The notes below the pieces were generated by a model that saw only the letters and a list, made by a program, of their open reading frames with translations, did not search any database and had not been told where the DNA came from. A program made the translations under genes and the position numbers. Source: Pirellulales bacterium (lineage in GTDB: Bacteria; Planctomycetota; Planctomycetia; Pirellulales; S012-138). From it: a stretch of 64,000 bases of DNA. Of the stretch, positions 27,272-35,036 are shown piece after piece (positions within the stretch are counted from its first letter, which is position 1; each line of letters starts with the position of its first letter). Location of the stretch: positions 1-64,000 of the forward strand of contig JALCBR010000005.1 of assembly GCA_028066245.1 (NCBI GenBank), in the 5' to 3' direction.

Positions 27272-27742
27272 AGTCAGCAGGCAACAGGCTCCAGTCTACG
27301 CTGGCACGGCCGGTATTCCCGGCCCGGAAAATGAGTGCGTAGTCTCCGCGTGTCTGCCCCCTACGGCAAGGGCAATGCGGGCGACGCGGCCAGAATTCAC
27401 GGCCCTGTCAGCGAGATATGTCTTTACCAAGACGTGCTTCCCCCGTTGCGTTACATAACGGGCACTATGGAACAGCGAGTGTGATCCAATTGCGTGATAG
27501 CGAAGCAAGGCTTGCTGGCAGTTCACCACATGCGACAAGACCCTTGAGAGGCGAGGCCTCAACATGACTCAGGCTGCAAACGCGAAACATTGTCGGAAAG
27601 ATATTGCCTTTCATAGGTGAGCCGAAGGTCAGTTCAATCCAAAGAATTTGCGATAAATTGTTTACCAAGACCTTCTGTCTGATATTCTGGTTTTCGCCTT
27701 ACTCTTACCCAGATAACCATAATCCAATTCGGAGTTCCAATA
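27272..27742. other. 471-bp region without a gene
   Basis: It separates two divergent genes. Frames on both strands are short and overlap. No repeat, RNA gene or terminator hairpin is evident. It should hold promoters for the lipoprotein and the small membrane protein. Confidence 0.35.
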
Positions 27743-28207
27743 ATGCGAATCGCCGCAGGAGTGCTTTTGATCATTTTGGCCATCGCCAACCTCTGCAGTG
27801 GCGTTTTGTGGGGGTTTCTTGGTGGCGTTAGCTCGGGCGCAGGCGGCGTTATGGACCAAGTCGTTGCGAAAGCAAAGGAGCAGAATAAAGATATTTCGGA
27901 TATGCAGGTTGACGCGAGAGTTGAAGAGCTGAAGGCGAAATCAGGAATGTTTATGGTTTATGGCTTCGGCCAGATCGCCTTGGCGATCTTCGAGGTTGTT
28001 GCAGCGATCTTCTGTTTCACAAGCAAGAACCCAATGATTATCACCGTTGCCGGGATCGCCGAGATTGGAATGAGTATTCTCGCGATCTTCGCCATCGGTT
28101 TTGGCTTGGGCGTTTGGATTGGATTGGGTGTCCTGACCGGTATCTTGGCAATCATTGCCGCCACTCAGTTGAAATCCACTCCGCCGACGATGGCTGCGAT
28201 GCAGTAA
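27743..28207 (+). CDS. Small four-span membrane protein, unknown
   Basis: A 154-residue integral membrane protein. Spans are at about residues 3-30, 68-92, 96-115 and 118-140, with a charged loop (about 35-65, KAKEQNKDISDMQVDARVEE) between the first and second. GGAG lies seven bases before ATG 27743. There are no catalytic motifs. It could be a helper or a stress-response membrane protein; nothing in the neighbourhood points to a function. Confidence 0.75.
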   Translation: MRIAAGVLLIILAIANLCSGVLWGFLGGVSSGAGGVMDQVVAKAKEQNKDISDMQVDARVEELKAKSGMFMVYGFGQIALAIFEVVAAIFCFTSKNPMIITVAGIAEIGMSILAIFAIGFGLGVWIGLGVLTGILAIIAATQLKSTPPTMAAMQ

Positions 28208-28327
28208 ATTGGTCGCCCTTCGCCGATGTACTGAAGTTGCCAGTTCCCTCCGTGCAGAAGGAAGATCGCTCGGTTGACTCGTGTCGCGCACGTGCCCTAA
28301 GTGGCGTTTTGTCTGCGTGGGGTCAGT

Positions 28328-28819
28328 TTATTCGCCTGCGAGTTCGCAGACTGCGATTTGACCGTTGTTTTCGTCCACCTCAATTCGTACAAGCTGAGGT
28401 CGCTGGCCGAGCCGCTGTTGCAGCTCATCCAAGAGCCGCCGGCCGATGTGTCGTGCCAATAACTCCGTGGTCGTGTTGGCAACCGGCAACAGAATGCAAT
28501 CTTCCGCCGGAAACTCCCACCGGCGGTCCTCAAACGTGACCGACACACTTTCTTCCGTGGTAGTCACCTTGATCTGTGGGTGTTCCGTCGGCAGCAGCAT
28601 GTGATGGTCCAGCTGCGCGGTAAGGACTCGCAGGACATCCCGCACGGCGATAAAGTCCACCACATATTGATTCTCATCCAATGGGCCGGCCACCTCGCAA
28701 GCCACGCGATAGTTGTGGCCGTGCAAGCGCTCGCAGACGTTCCCGGCGTAGGTGATGAAATGCGCGGCGCTGAAAATGAACTCCGTCTTTTCCAGTCGGA
28801 TGTGGTAGCGTTCAGTCAT
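28328..28819 (-). CDS. queD: 6-carboxytetrahydropterin synthase / PTPS family
   Basis: A 163-residue zinc enzyme of the 6-pyruvoyl-tetrahydropterin synthase family, acting on 7,8-dihydroneopterin triphosphate. Zinc ligands are H20 (SAAHF), H33 and H35 (LHGHNY), with catalytic C29 four residues before H33, the QueD arrangement. The Asp-His pair LDHHMLL lies at about 85 and the C-terminal glutamate motif IEVDEN near 148. ATG 28819 starts exactly at the family N-terminus; the frame stays open much further upstream without support. No other queuosine genes are here, so a different pterin role is possible. Symbol given on family resemblance. Confidence 0.88.
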   Translation of the reverse strand: MTERYHIRLEKTEFIFSAAHFITYAGNVCERLHGHNYRVACEVAGPLDENQYVVDFIAVRDVLRVLTAQLDHHMLLPTEHPQIKVTTTEESVSVTFEDRRWEFPAEDCILLPVANTTTELLARHIGRRLLDELQQRLGQRPQLVRIEVDENNGQIAVCELAGE

Positions 28820-29154
28820 GTTCGCAATTGCTTGAGCACGCATCGTCCACCGAACAACAAACTGAATGAACGCTGACCCGGTCAAGGCGTTCCGGTGGGA
28901 GACGAATGAATGCCGCGTTGTGTTGAGGAGCTTGTTGGCCGAAAGTATGCCGTAATCCGCAGTTCGAGTGAACAAGAAATACGGTGAAGCAAGGCGGGGT
29001 GTAGGTCGGTGTTTGGTTATTGAGGACTGCGCTGTCGATGGACCTGAGCCAAATTCAGAACAGCCGCGTTTTGCGGTATTTGCTAACACGACAGCAGGTT
29101 CACGTTCCGCGCAGCCGTCAATAAGTTCGCAAACGCGGTAAGACCAAATGGCAA
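28820..29154. other. 335-bp non-coding region
   Basis: This is the promoter side of the queD-like gene and the 3-prime side of the HAD gene. An open frame continues upstream of queD, but without a plausible start or codon use. I see no RNA motif such as a preQ1 aptamer. Confidence 0.35.
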
Positions 29155-29799
29155 TCAGTAATTGAGTCCGATGCCGCGGCGTCGGAGGTCGGCGACAAAT
29201 TGTGAGGTTGTCGTGTACTGTACCGCGTCAAAGCCAACGTCTCGGGCGGCCATCACGTGGCTGGCGATGTCATCGACGTAGAAGATCTCGTGGGGCGGAA
29301 CGCCAGCTAGGCTCGCGGCTTGGCGAAAGATCTCCGGCTCCGGTTTCATGCATTGTATCTCAAAGCTCAGTGCAAGCGCGCGAAACGCAGACGGAATCAG
29401 CCGATCGTCTTGTTGCCGAACTACGTAGTCCCAATGGAGTTCGTTGGTGTTGGACAGCAGTCCCAACGGTTGCCTGGCCGCCAGCAAACTTCCCAGCACG
29501 ACACGCATTGACACATTGGGCGAAAAGATGCGGTTGGCGGCGCCAGCGAGTTGTCCACGATCAGGTTCGGTGGCGACTGCCGCGCAAAATTCCTTGTAGA
29601 ACTCGTCCGCCGAGACTTCACCGCGCTCGAAACGCCATTGCAACGCCCGGCGCCCATGGCGGTCTTCAAACAAGATTGTTTTGACCTGCTCTGCGGAAAC
29701 CGAACCTCCCGCCGACCGCACGACATTCGCCATTTGCCGGCACATCAACCCGTGATCAAAATTCAGTAGGACGTTGCCGAGATCAAAGTAGACGAACAC
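29155..29799 (-). CDS. HAD-superfamily hydrolase (subfamily IA)
   Basis: A 214-residue phosphatase-like protein. Motif I is FDLGNVL (nucleophile D6), the alpha-helical cap covers about 15-85, motif II is in GLLSNTNELHW (about 118), motif III Lys is in MKPEPEIF (about 152), and motif IV is FYVDDIASHV (about 171). The DLGNVL start is like YihX-type sugar phosphatases. The start codon is GTG 29799, giving the normal short N-terminus. The substrate is not predictable. It is followed on the same strand by a small lipoprotein gene after a gap facing the other way, so probably not in an operon. Confidence 0.86.
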   Translation of the reverse strand: MFVYFDLGNVLLNFDHGLMCRQMANVVRSAGGSVSAEQVKTILFEDRHGRRALQWRFERGEVSADEFYKEFCAAVATEPDRGQLAGAANRIFSPNVSMRVVLGSLLAARQPLGLLSNTNELHWDYVVRQQDDRLIPSAFRALALSFEIQCMKPEPEIFRQAASLAGVPPHEIFYVDDIASHVMAARDVGFDAVQYTTTSQFVADLRRRGIGLNY

Positions 29800-29845
29800 C
29801 GGATCACGTCCTGATGCGAATGACGATGTGCAAGCCTAGACAGGC

Positions 29846-30127
29846 TTAATACGACCACCCGCCAAACCAATTGGCTGGATTCCAGGGGCTGCGAAGCCAG
29901 CGGTCTGCTTGGACACGACGAGTTTCTGAATAGGGAGCGTCGTAATCCCTGGGGCGAGCACCAAGCATCTCTTGGCCGGTCCCGACTCCCGGAAACGGGT
30001 CATGAACCTGGGCGGCATGTTGCTGATATTCGACCGAACCGGGATACGCCAGCGATGGCTGCTGCGTGCCACGGCAACCCGAGAGCATCGCCAGGGTGAA
30101 GACGAGAATCGCGGCGTTCAAACGCAT
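29846..30127 (-). CDS. Small lipoprotein, unknown
   Basis: A 93-residue product starting MRLNAAILVFTLAMLSGC, with the canonical lipobox LSGC. The mature part is hydrophilic, rich in Pro, Tyr, Trp and Arg, and ends WNPANWFGGWSY. ATG 30127 is chosen because it starts the lipoprotein leader; a longer frame to 30169 adds 14 residues with no merit. It lies 46 bases upstream of the HAD gene on the same strand, so the two may be co-transcribed. I know no relatives with a function. Confidence 0.68.
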   Translation of the reverse strand: MRLNAAILVFTLAMLSGCRGTQQPSLAYPGSVEYQQHAAQVHDPFPGVGTGQEMLGARPRDYDAPYSETRRVQADRWLRSPWNPANWFGGWSY

Positions 30128-30474
30128 GAGGTGCTCCGGGACTTCCATGATTCCGCTCCAGTGAGACACACCAGATGCGGGCTGCGGGATTATAGCGCCG
30201 TCGTCAAAGGGGGAAAGACCGATACGGCGCTGTCATTGGCAGCGTCTCAGCGTCGTGAAATTGCCACAGGTAGTGGACACACCGCCAAGAGAGCCAATGA
30301 GGGCATCGTCCATGGGTTATCGGGGAGATCACCACGTCTTAAAAATGGCAGCGTCACTCCGCGTGCGGTGAGTTGATCGCGAGTAGCGGCTGGCGCGGTT
30401 GCGCGCGTTGCATCATTTGCTAGCGCAACGCTTGTGATGAGAACTAAGCGTCACGATTCAAAGTCCTTCGCAAT
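30128..30474. other. 347-bp non-coding region
   Basis: This holds the upstream region of the small lipoprotein gene and the sequence past the terminator of the next minus-strand gene. No gene is supported on either strand. Confidence 0.35.
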
Positions 30475-30512
30475 AAAAAAGCAGGCCCAAGCGCGTTGCC
30501 TGAGCCTGCTTT
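30475..30512 (-). terminator. Intrinsic terminator of the Pro/Tyr-rich secreted protein gene
   Basis: On the minus strand, AAGCAGGC pairs with GCCTGCTT eight bases long, with a loop of about 16 bases containing extra pairing, followed directly by TTTTTT and then ATT. It starts 73 bases after the stop of the upstream minus-strand gene. This is the clearest intrinsic terminator in the window. Confidence 0.8.
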
Positions 30513-30584
30513 CGACTGGGGATAAATCTCTTTCAACAAGCCGGGTGGGCTTGCAGTGCCCGCAGGGCCTCGGGTGTGATCGCC

Positions 30585-30938
30585 TTACCAACCGAAACCT
30601 GCGAAGTCAGACGTCGGATATCCGGCGCCAAACCAACCGGGACGAAAACCGTAGTAACGAGGTCCGTAGTACGGCTTGCCTGGCCAGGGATAGTAGACAG
30701 TCGTGGCCGTGCCGTAGGGCCGTTGGGGTGTGCCGTAGTAGGGATCGTGCAGGTAGGCAGCCCAGGGCGAGACCGGCGGCGCGGGGGTAGCAGCAGGCGA
30801 GGCTTGTGCGGCAGGCGGTGCGGCGTTCTGTACCGCTGGCGAACCGGCGTCTTGAGCACTGGCGACAGCCGGGGCGATGAGCGCCATCGCACCGAAAACG
30901 GTCATGATCGCCAGCATACGTGTGGCTTGATTCAACAT
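30585..30938 (-). CDS. Secreted Pro/Ala/Tyr-rich protein, unknown
   Basis: A 117-residue exported protein. The signal peptide is residues 1-28 (MLNQATRMLAIMTV ... ending ASAQ), followed by an Ala/Pro-rich linker (about 30-60) and a Tyr/Pro/Gly-rich tail with GTPQRPYG, YYPWPGKPYYGPRYYGFRPG and a final FAGFGW. Low complexity like this is common in outer-surface or matrix proteins. ATG 30938 fits the signal peptide; longer frames reach 31046. A clear intrinsic terminator follows, so this is a single-gene transcript. Confidence 0.65.
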   Translation of the reverse strand: MLNQATRMLAIMTVFGAMALIAPAVASAQDAGSPAVQNAAPPAAQASPAATPAPPVSPWAAYLHDPYYGTPQRPYGTATTVYYPWPGKPYYGPRYYGFRPGWFGAGYPTSDFAGFGW

Positions 30939-31132
30939 CGGTATTGGCTCCAGAGGATCGGAAGGGGGAGCGGTTGGGAGCCGCGCAGGCGGCAAGTTTG
31001 CGCAATCAGTACGGCACGCGCACAGCAAGCGACTGCTAAGCTTCATCGGACACGATAGCGCAAGGGATTCGCATCAGCCAAGAGAAACGGGACCTTGCCG
31101 GCTGTAGGGGTTGCTCCGGCAGAAAACCAGAG

Positions 31133-31879
31133 CTATTCGACAACGATTTCACCGTTGTCACAACGAAACTTCGTTCCCGTGTCAATGTCTACAGGAGTTT
31201 CGCCTTGTCGGAAAATTCGTGCAGGCGTGCCGATCAATTCTGCGGTGCAAGAATCCCCTTCAGCCCTCACGTCCAACAGCCCGGCTTCCCACAGTCCGAT
31301 CACTGGCGTGACGTTCATTTCGTGAAACTCGGCCAACCGCTGATCGCGCGTTTCGCCGAAGTGCGGCACCATCTCATCACCGGATTTGACATACGTATCC
31401 CCAGTGTAGTAGTGCGCATTGACCTGAAACGGCACCAGCGTCAATGCCGCAAAGCTCGGCGGCATCACGATTGGCATATCGTTGGTCGTCTGCATCGTTG
31501 GGCAGGCGACATTCGTGCCGGCGCTAACTCCCAGGTATGGCATGCCGGTGTCCACGCGAGCGCGGATTGCATCCAGTAAGTCATAGCGATAGAGATCGTT
31601 GAGCAGTCGAAATGTGTTGCCTCCGCCGACGTAGATGCCGCCCGCTTCTTCTACCGCTTGCACCGGGTCCTCGTGCAGGTGAATCCCGTCCAACTCGTAA
31701 CCAGCATTCAAGCCTCGTTCGTTCATGGCATTGATGTAGCCATCATGATCCGCCAAGGCAAACGGAATGAACAGCAATTTCGGAATGTCACCAAAGTGGC
31801 TTCGCATTGCCTTGGAAATTCGCTGTATGCGTTCTTCCGTGCGAAATCCACCACTTCCCAAAAGAACTTTCCGTGACAT
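31133..31879 (-). CDS. pepE: Peptidase E (S51 family), dipeptidase
   Basis: Cytoplasmic serine peptidase that cleaves dipeptides with N-terminal Asp. GGIYVGGGNTFRLLNDL is at about 80-96, and the nucleophile S119 is in the elbow GVSAGTN, typical of S51 peptidases with a glutamine-amidotransferase-like fold. The catalytic His is probably in the segment FQVNAHYYTG near residue 155. Length (248) is close to PepE plus a short extension. It is an isolated gene; a molybdenum-carrier-like gene on the same strand ends 82 bases upstream of it. Confidence 0.88.
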   Translation of the reverse strand: MSRKVLLGSGGFRTEERIQRISKAMRSHFGDIPKLLFIPFALADHDGYINAMNERGLNAGYELDGIHLHEDPVQAVEEAGGIYVGGGNTFRLLNDLYRYDLLDAIRARVDTGMPYLGVSAGTNVACPTMQTTNDMPIVMPPSFAALTLVPFQVNAHYYTGDTYVKSGDEMVPHFGETRDQRLAEFHEMNVTPVIGLWEAGLLDVRAEGDSCTAELIGTPARIFRQGETPVDIDTGTKFRCDNGEIVVE

Positions 31880-31960
31880 GATCTAACGGCGCGACAACAA
31901 GCGAATTGGGAAAACCAAGGTATTCGCAGTGTAGCCCTTGCGATCAGCGGATGCCATGAG

Positions 31961-32527
31961 TCATCGTCGCCGTGACCTATCCTCGCAACCGGTAAGGACC
32001 CGCTTGAGAAACTCTTGAGCGAGGTGGCTAATGCCAGGATGTTGACTCGCCCGCGGCCCTGCGACATTGAGTACTAAGGGATTTTGCCGTTTCAACCAAC
32101 GGATCGTGCGAGAGACTTCGTCATCTGCGCAAAAGAGATTGGCGACTGTGTGCGGTCGGCGCAGTCGCTTGGCTTCCCGCAAGGTCAGGGCAGTGCCTCC
32201 GGTCAGTGGTCCAGCGACAATTAGCAGCGTTGCGTCAGAATCCAGCACGTTGCGGCGCGTGCGTTCACGGTATTCGGATGAATTCGTCTCTCGCAGTTGG
32301 TATTGCGGGGGAATGGCGCCGTCTTCCGCTTTGCGCCCCGCAGGACACCAGCCGCCGTGACACAATCCCAGTTCGAAGGCGACATCCAAGGCTGCGCGGT
32401 CAACACCCGTTTGCCCGCCGCTAACGATCTTTAACTTCTGATGTTGAATACCGGCGACATCCACCTCGTTCACAGGAGTGAACGCGATCTCGTCGTCAAA
32501 AGGGTGTCCTGTTTCGTTAGCCAGCAT
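31961..32527 (-). CDS. Putative molybdenum-carrier / SLOG-fold protein
   Basis: A 188-residue protein of the family named after a molybdenum cofactor carrier. The hallmark SGGQTGVDRAALDVA is at about residues 36-50, followed by GWCPAGRKAEDG (about 60), and DATLLIVAGPLTGGTAL (about 98), which form the Rossmann-like SLOG nucleotide pocket. Members bind a nucleotide or pterin ligand, and the real substrate is uncertain. The N-terminal 30 residues (MLANETGHPFDDEIAF) extend past the core, so the true start may be further in. No molybdenum cofactor gene is adjacent. Confidence 0.8.
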   Translation of the reverse strand: MLANETGHPFDDEIAFTPVNEVDVAGIQHQKLKIVSGGQTGVDRAALDVAFELGLCHGGWCPAGRKAEDGAIPPQYQLRETNSSEYRERTRRNVLDSDATLLIVAGPLTGGTALTLREAKRLRRPHTVANLFCADDEVSRTIRWLKRQNPLVLNVAGPRASQHPGISHLAQEFLKRVLTGCEDRSRRR

Positions 32528-32785
32528 GCGATTTCGGCACCGTTGATCCCTACGGACGCGCTGCCACAGAATTGAGATTCATGCCAAGTTGGTCGGAAGC
32601 TCTCAGAGTAGGCCCACGGCTATTCAAGCGACTTAACTTCTACTGACTGGGAAAGCTCAGCATCCGACTCCATCATCATGGCCATCATGCGGCGAGGAGC
32701 GCCCGCTAGTTGTATCGAAGCTCACACGAAGTTGAAAATCCGTGCATGCCAGTGTTTTACAGGGATAGGGATATGGTCTTGGGGC

Positions 32786-33122
32786 ATGGCATGCGTAAGC
32801 CCGGTGTGCCACCTGCGAGATTGGATCTTTGTCTGGGAGACGTTTCTGCGGATTCTGCCGATTGTCGCAGTGCTGCTCTCCGTTGCTTGGCTGATGACTT
32901 TGACGGCACCAATGGCCGAATTGCCGCCGGTCGTTGTCGCAGGTCGAAACAAGAACAGGATTTGCCGTTGGCTGAGTTGTTGCGGCATTCCTTCGGCTTC
33001 TTGGAGACGCCCTCATGCCGCTCCCATGGATGCAACCGGTGATCCTCGCGTTCTTTGCGGCGGTCGTTGTCTTGTGCTGCGAGATCCTGGTTCGGTCCGC
33101 CGCCAATTCACGACGGCAATGA
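32786..33122 (+). pseudogene. Possible decayed small membrane-protein gene
   Basis: Three frames carry coding-like stretches in sequence. Frame 1 from ATG 32786 encodes a membrane span (LRILPIVAVLLSVAWLMT) up to about 32945. A second frame from about 32943 encodes KQEQDLPLAELLRHSFGFLE. A third gives a span from 33015 (QPVILAFFAAVVVLCCEILV) to the stop at 33120-33122. Two shifts would be needed to join them. This fits a decayed gene for a two-span protein, but small independent frames or chance are possible. The rest of 32528-32785 shows nothing. Confidence 0.28.
33015..33122 (+). CDS. 35-residue single-span membrane peptide (tentative)
   Basis: ATG 33015 has GGAG eight bases upstream. The product is MPLPWMQPVILAFFAAVVVL followed by CCEILVRSAANSRRQ, one membrane helix with a basic tail. 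It may be the 3-prime end of a decayed gene rather than an independent peptide. No neighbour suggests a toxin system. Confidence 0.3.
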   Translation: MPLPWMQPVILAFFAAVVVLCCEILVRSAANSRRQ

Positions 33123-33515
33123 GTTGACAACGCACCTGGCGAATTTGATGACTTCAGGCGATCAGGGCTTGACTGACCCAGCCCATTCTGGGCTGTCCGT
33201 TATGACCCATGGGCAAACCACAGCGTTTTGCGCTTAATTCTTGCCTCACCTCGTCGGCCTAAGTTATGATGAGATTGGCGTTAAGGGCCGTGTTGGCGGG
33301 GGATTTTGCTCCGTGAGCAACTCTCACATCGGGGACGAATCGCCCGCCATGTCGTGCTCTCTTTCAGTAGGCGCGAGAGCGGCATCGAGCTTTGTGCCTG
33401 GCTGTTCTGACTGTTGTGCCACGCGCCGCTGAAATGTCTGCAAGTGCTCCCTGAATCGAGCGCGTCAACTCGCCGATTGTTGTGTGTCTTTCCGAGTTTG
33501 AGGAGAAGGGTGGCT
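33123..33515. other. 393-bp non-coding region before HEAT-protein gene
   Basis: No open frame with plausible coding character is seen. It should carry the promoter for the secreted protein at 33516. No inverted repeat of note. Confidence 0.35.
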
Positions 33516-34850
33516 ATGCTCCATCGTGGATTGATCTTGGGACTCGTCGCCTCATTTGTGTTCTTGCTGGGAAGTGAGGACAACTCGGCGGAAGCTCAAC
33601 CACTGTTCACTCGACCCAACACTTCCGACCGCACCGCCGCGGATTTTCCCCGCCTGCAAGAACTCCAGCAGGCAGGTATCTCGCTCAAGAGCCAGTTGAC
33701 CATCGGCAATTCCAGCCGACCCCCTTCGGGAAGCCAACAAGAATTTGAGCGGTATTTCAATTTCTATCTTGAACGGATGACGTTGGAAGCTGGCCGGATG
33801 GACTTGCCAGGCTTGCGCAGCGCGATCGGCAGAGATTTGGCCTCCTTTGGATCTGGTGCGGCTCACGATCAAGTCGTGCAGCACATGCTGACAAATCTGG
33901 AAAAGCTGGCGAAAGACGAAGCCTTGGATGGTGTCTTGCCGGTCACCATTGGGAGGTATGGAAATCAAAACGCCGCCACGGACGGAAGGTTCCCCGTCAA
34001 GGCTCCCTATCATCGCGCGACGCGCACCAACGCCATGTATCTGATTGGCGAACTCAACAGCGAGGAGCCACGTCGTCAAGGACAGGACACAGGCACGCCA
34101 TTCCCAGAGGCTCTTCCGGTCTTGGTCAACGTCTGGAATGATACAGATCAACCCATTGAGGTCCGCTTTGCCGCTCTCTCCGGCATCGACCGCCACGCAA
34201 GAATTGGAGTTCCTAACAATCAAGCCAAGAGTGACGCTACGGCCGCCATGCTAGCGTTGCTTAACGAAGCTGAGCCGCCGGAAGGCCGCAGTGCAGCGGC
34301 GCACCTTTGGCTTCGACAATCTGCCGCGACGATCCTGGGGAACTTGGGCAATACTGGAAACAGTCAAGAGGTCCTCAACGCACTGATTAGTGTTGTTGGG
34401 AACAAACAAGCTGCTTTGAAGCTGCGTTGTGCAGCAGGGGCGGCCTTGGCGCCGTTGGACTATAGCGATGTCGAAGACGTGCGAGCAGTCGGCAGAGCCT
34501 TGGGAACCCTTGCTGTCGAAGCCGCCGTGCTGGAGACAAGCAATCGCAGCTATCTGCGACATTACCTTGCATGCGTCAGCGAAGGGATTGGCGTGCCCAC
34601 CCCTGCCATGGGTCATCCGGACCCTCGCTCGATCTTGGCAGCAGCCAGTTCAGCGGAGGATAAAGCCTTTGTTGAAGAACTGGCGCAGCACGTCTCGGAT
34701 TTGGCGGGTATTGTCGAGGAAATTGATCGCGATGCGCCGGATGAGACAGGCGATGATCAGAAGATCTCACCCGTCCGCAAAGGTAGGATCATGACCGCGG
34801 CAAGCCAGTTGCAAGCGTTCTTGCGCCCATCCGCGGCAGGCGGTGAATAA
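33516..34850 (+). CDS. Secreted HEAT-like repeat protein, unknown
   Basis: A 444-residue exported protein with a signal peptide (residues 1-27, ending SAEAQ) and helical repeats (about 60-390) resembling HEAT/armadillo pairs, for example WNDTDQPIEVRFAALSGI and AALKLRCAAGAALAPL. The C-terminus (about 395-444) is charged. ATG 33516 has the strong ribosome binding site GAGGAGAAGG. HEAT domains bind partners, so a periplasmic scaffold is likely. A second, larger HEAT lipoprotein is encoded 186 bases downstream on the same strand, suggesting related functions. Confidence 0.78.
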   Translation: MLHRGLILGLVASFVFLLGSEDNSAEAQPLFTRPNTSDRTAADFPRLQELQQAGISLKSQLTIGNSSRPPSGSQQEFERYFNFYLERMTLEAGRMDLPGLRSAIGRDLASFGSGAAHDQVVQHMLTNLEKLAKDEALDGVLPVTIGRYGNQNAATDGRFPVKAPYHRATRTNAMYLIGELNSEEPRRQGQDTGTPFPEALPVLVNVWNDTDQPIEVRFAALSGIDRHARIGVPNNQAKSDATAAMLALLNEAEPPEGRSAAAHLWLRQSAATILGNLGNTGNSQEVLNALISVVGNKQAALKLRCAAGAALAPLDYSDVEDVRAVGRALGTLAVEAAVLETSNRSYLRHYLACVSEGIGVPTPAMGHPDPRSILAAASSAEDKAFVEELAQHVSDLAGIVEEIDRDAPDETGDDQKISPVRKGRIMTAASQLQAFLRPSAAGGE

Positions 34851-35036
34851 GCCGCCACCCCCCTGTCCTTGTGATCGATTGATTGTTGCTGTGACTCTCC
34901 CGCTGGTACGCCTAGCGGGGACGGGAAAGCAGGGGAGCGATGATTCCAGATGGCTCAACGTAGCGACAATCAGTCGCCTACGGTGACGGAGTGACGAGCC
35001 AGAGCTGGAAGGCGAGAAACAGACAAAGGACTTGTC

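Noticed and set aside
28328-28819. Queuosine operon
   Set aside because: The PTPS-family gene stands alone; no queC, queE or queF neighbour and no preQ1 aptamer was seen.
33015-33122. Type I toxin peptide
   Set aside because: One membrane helix with a basic tail fits, but there is no repeated copy, no antisense RNA signal and the context suggests a decayed gene.
34908-34936. Terminator after the 444-residue HEAT protein gene
   Set aside because: A 6-bp stem (CCCGCT and AGCGGG) with a 9-base loop is present but no T run follows.
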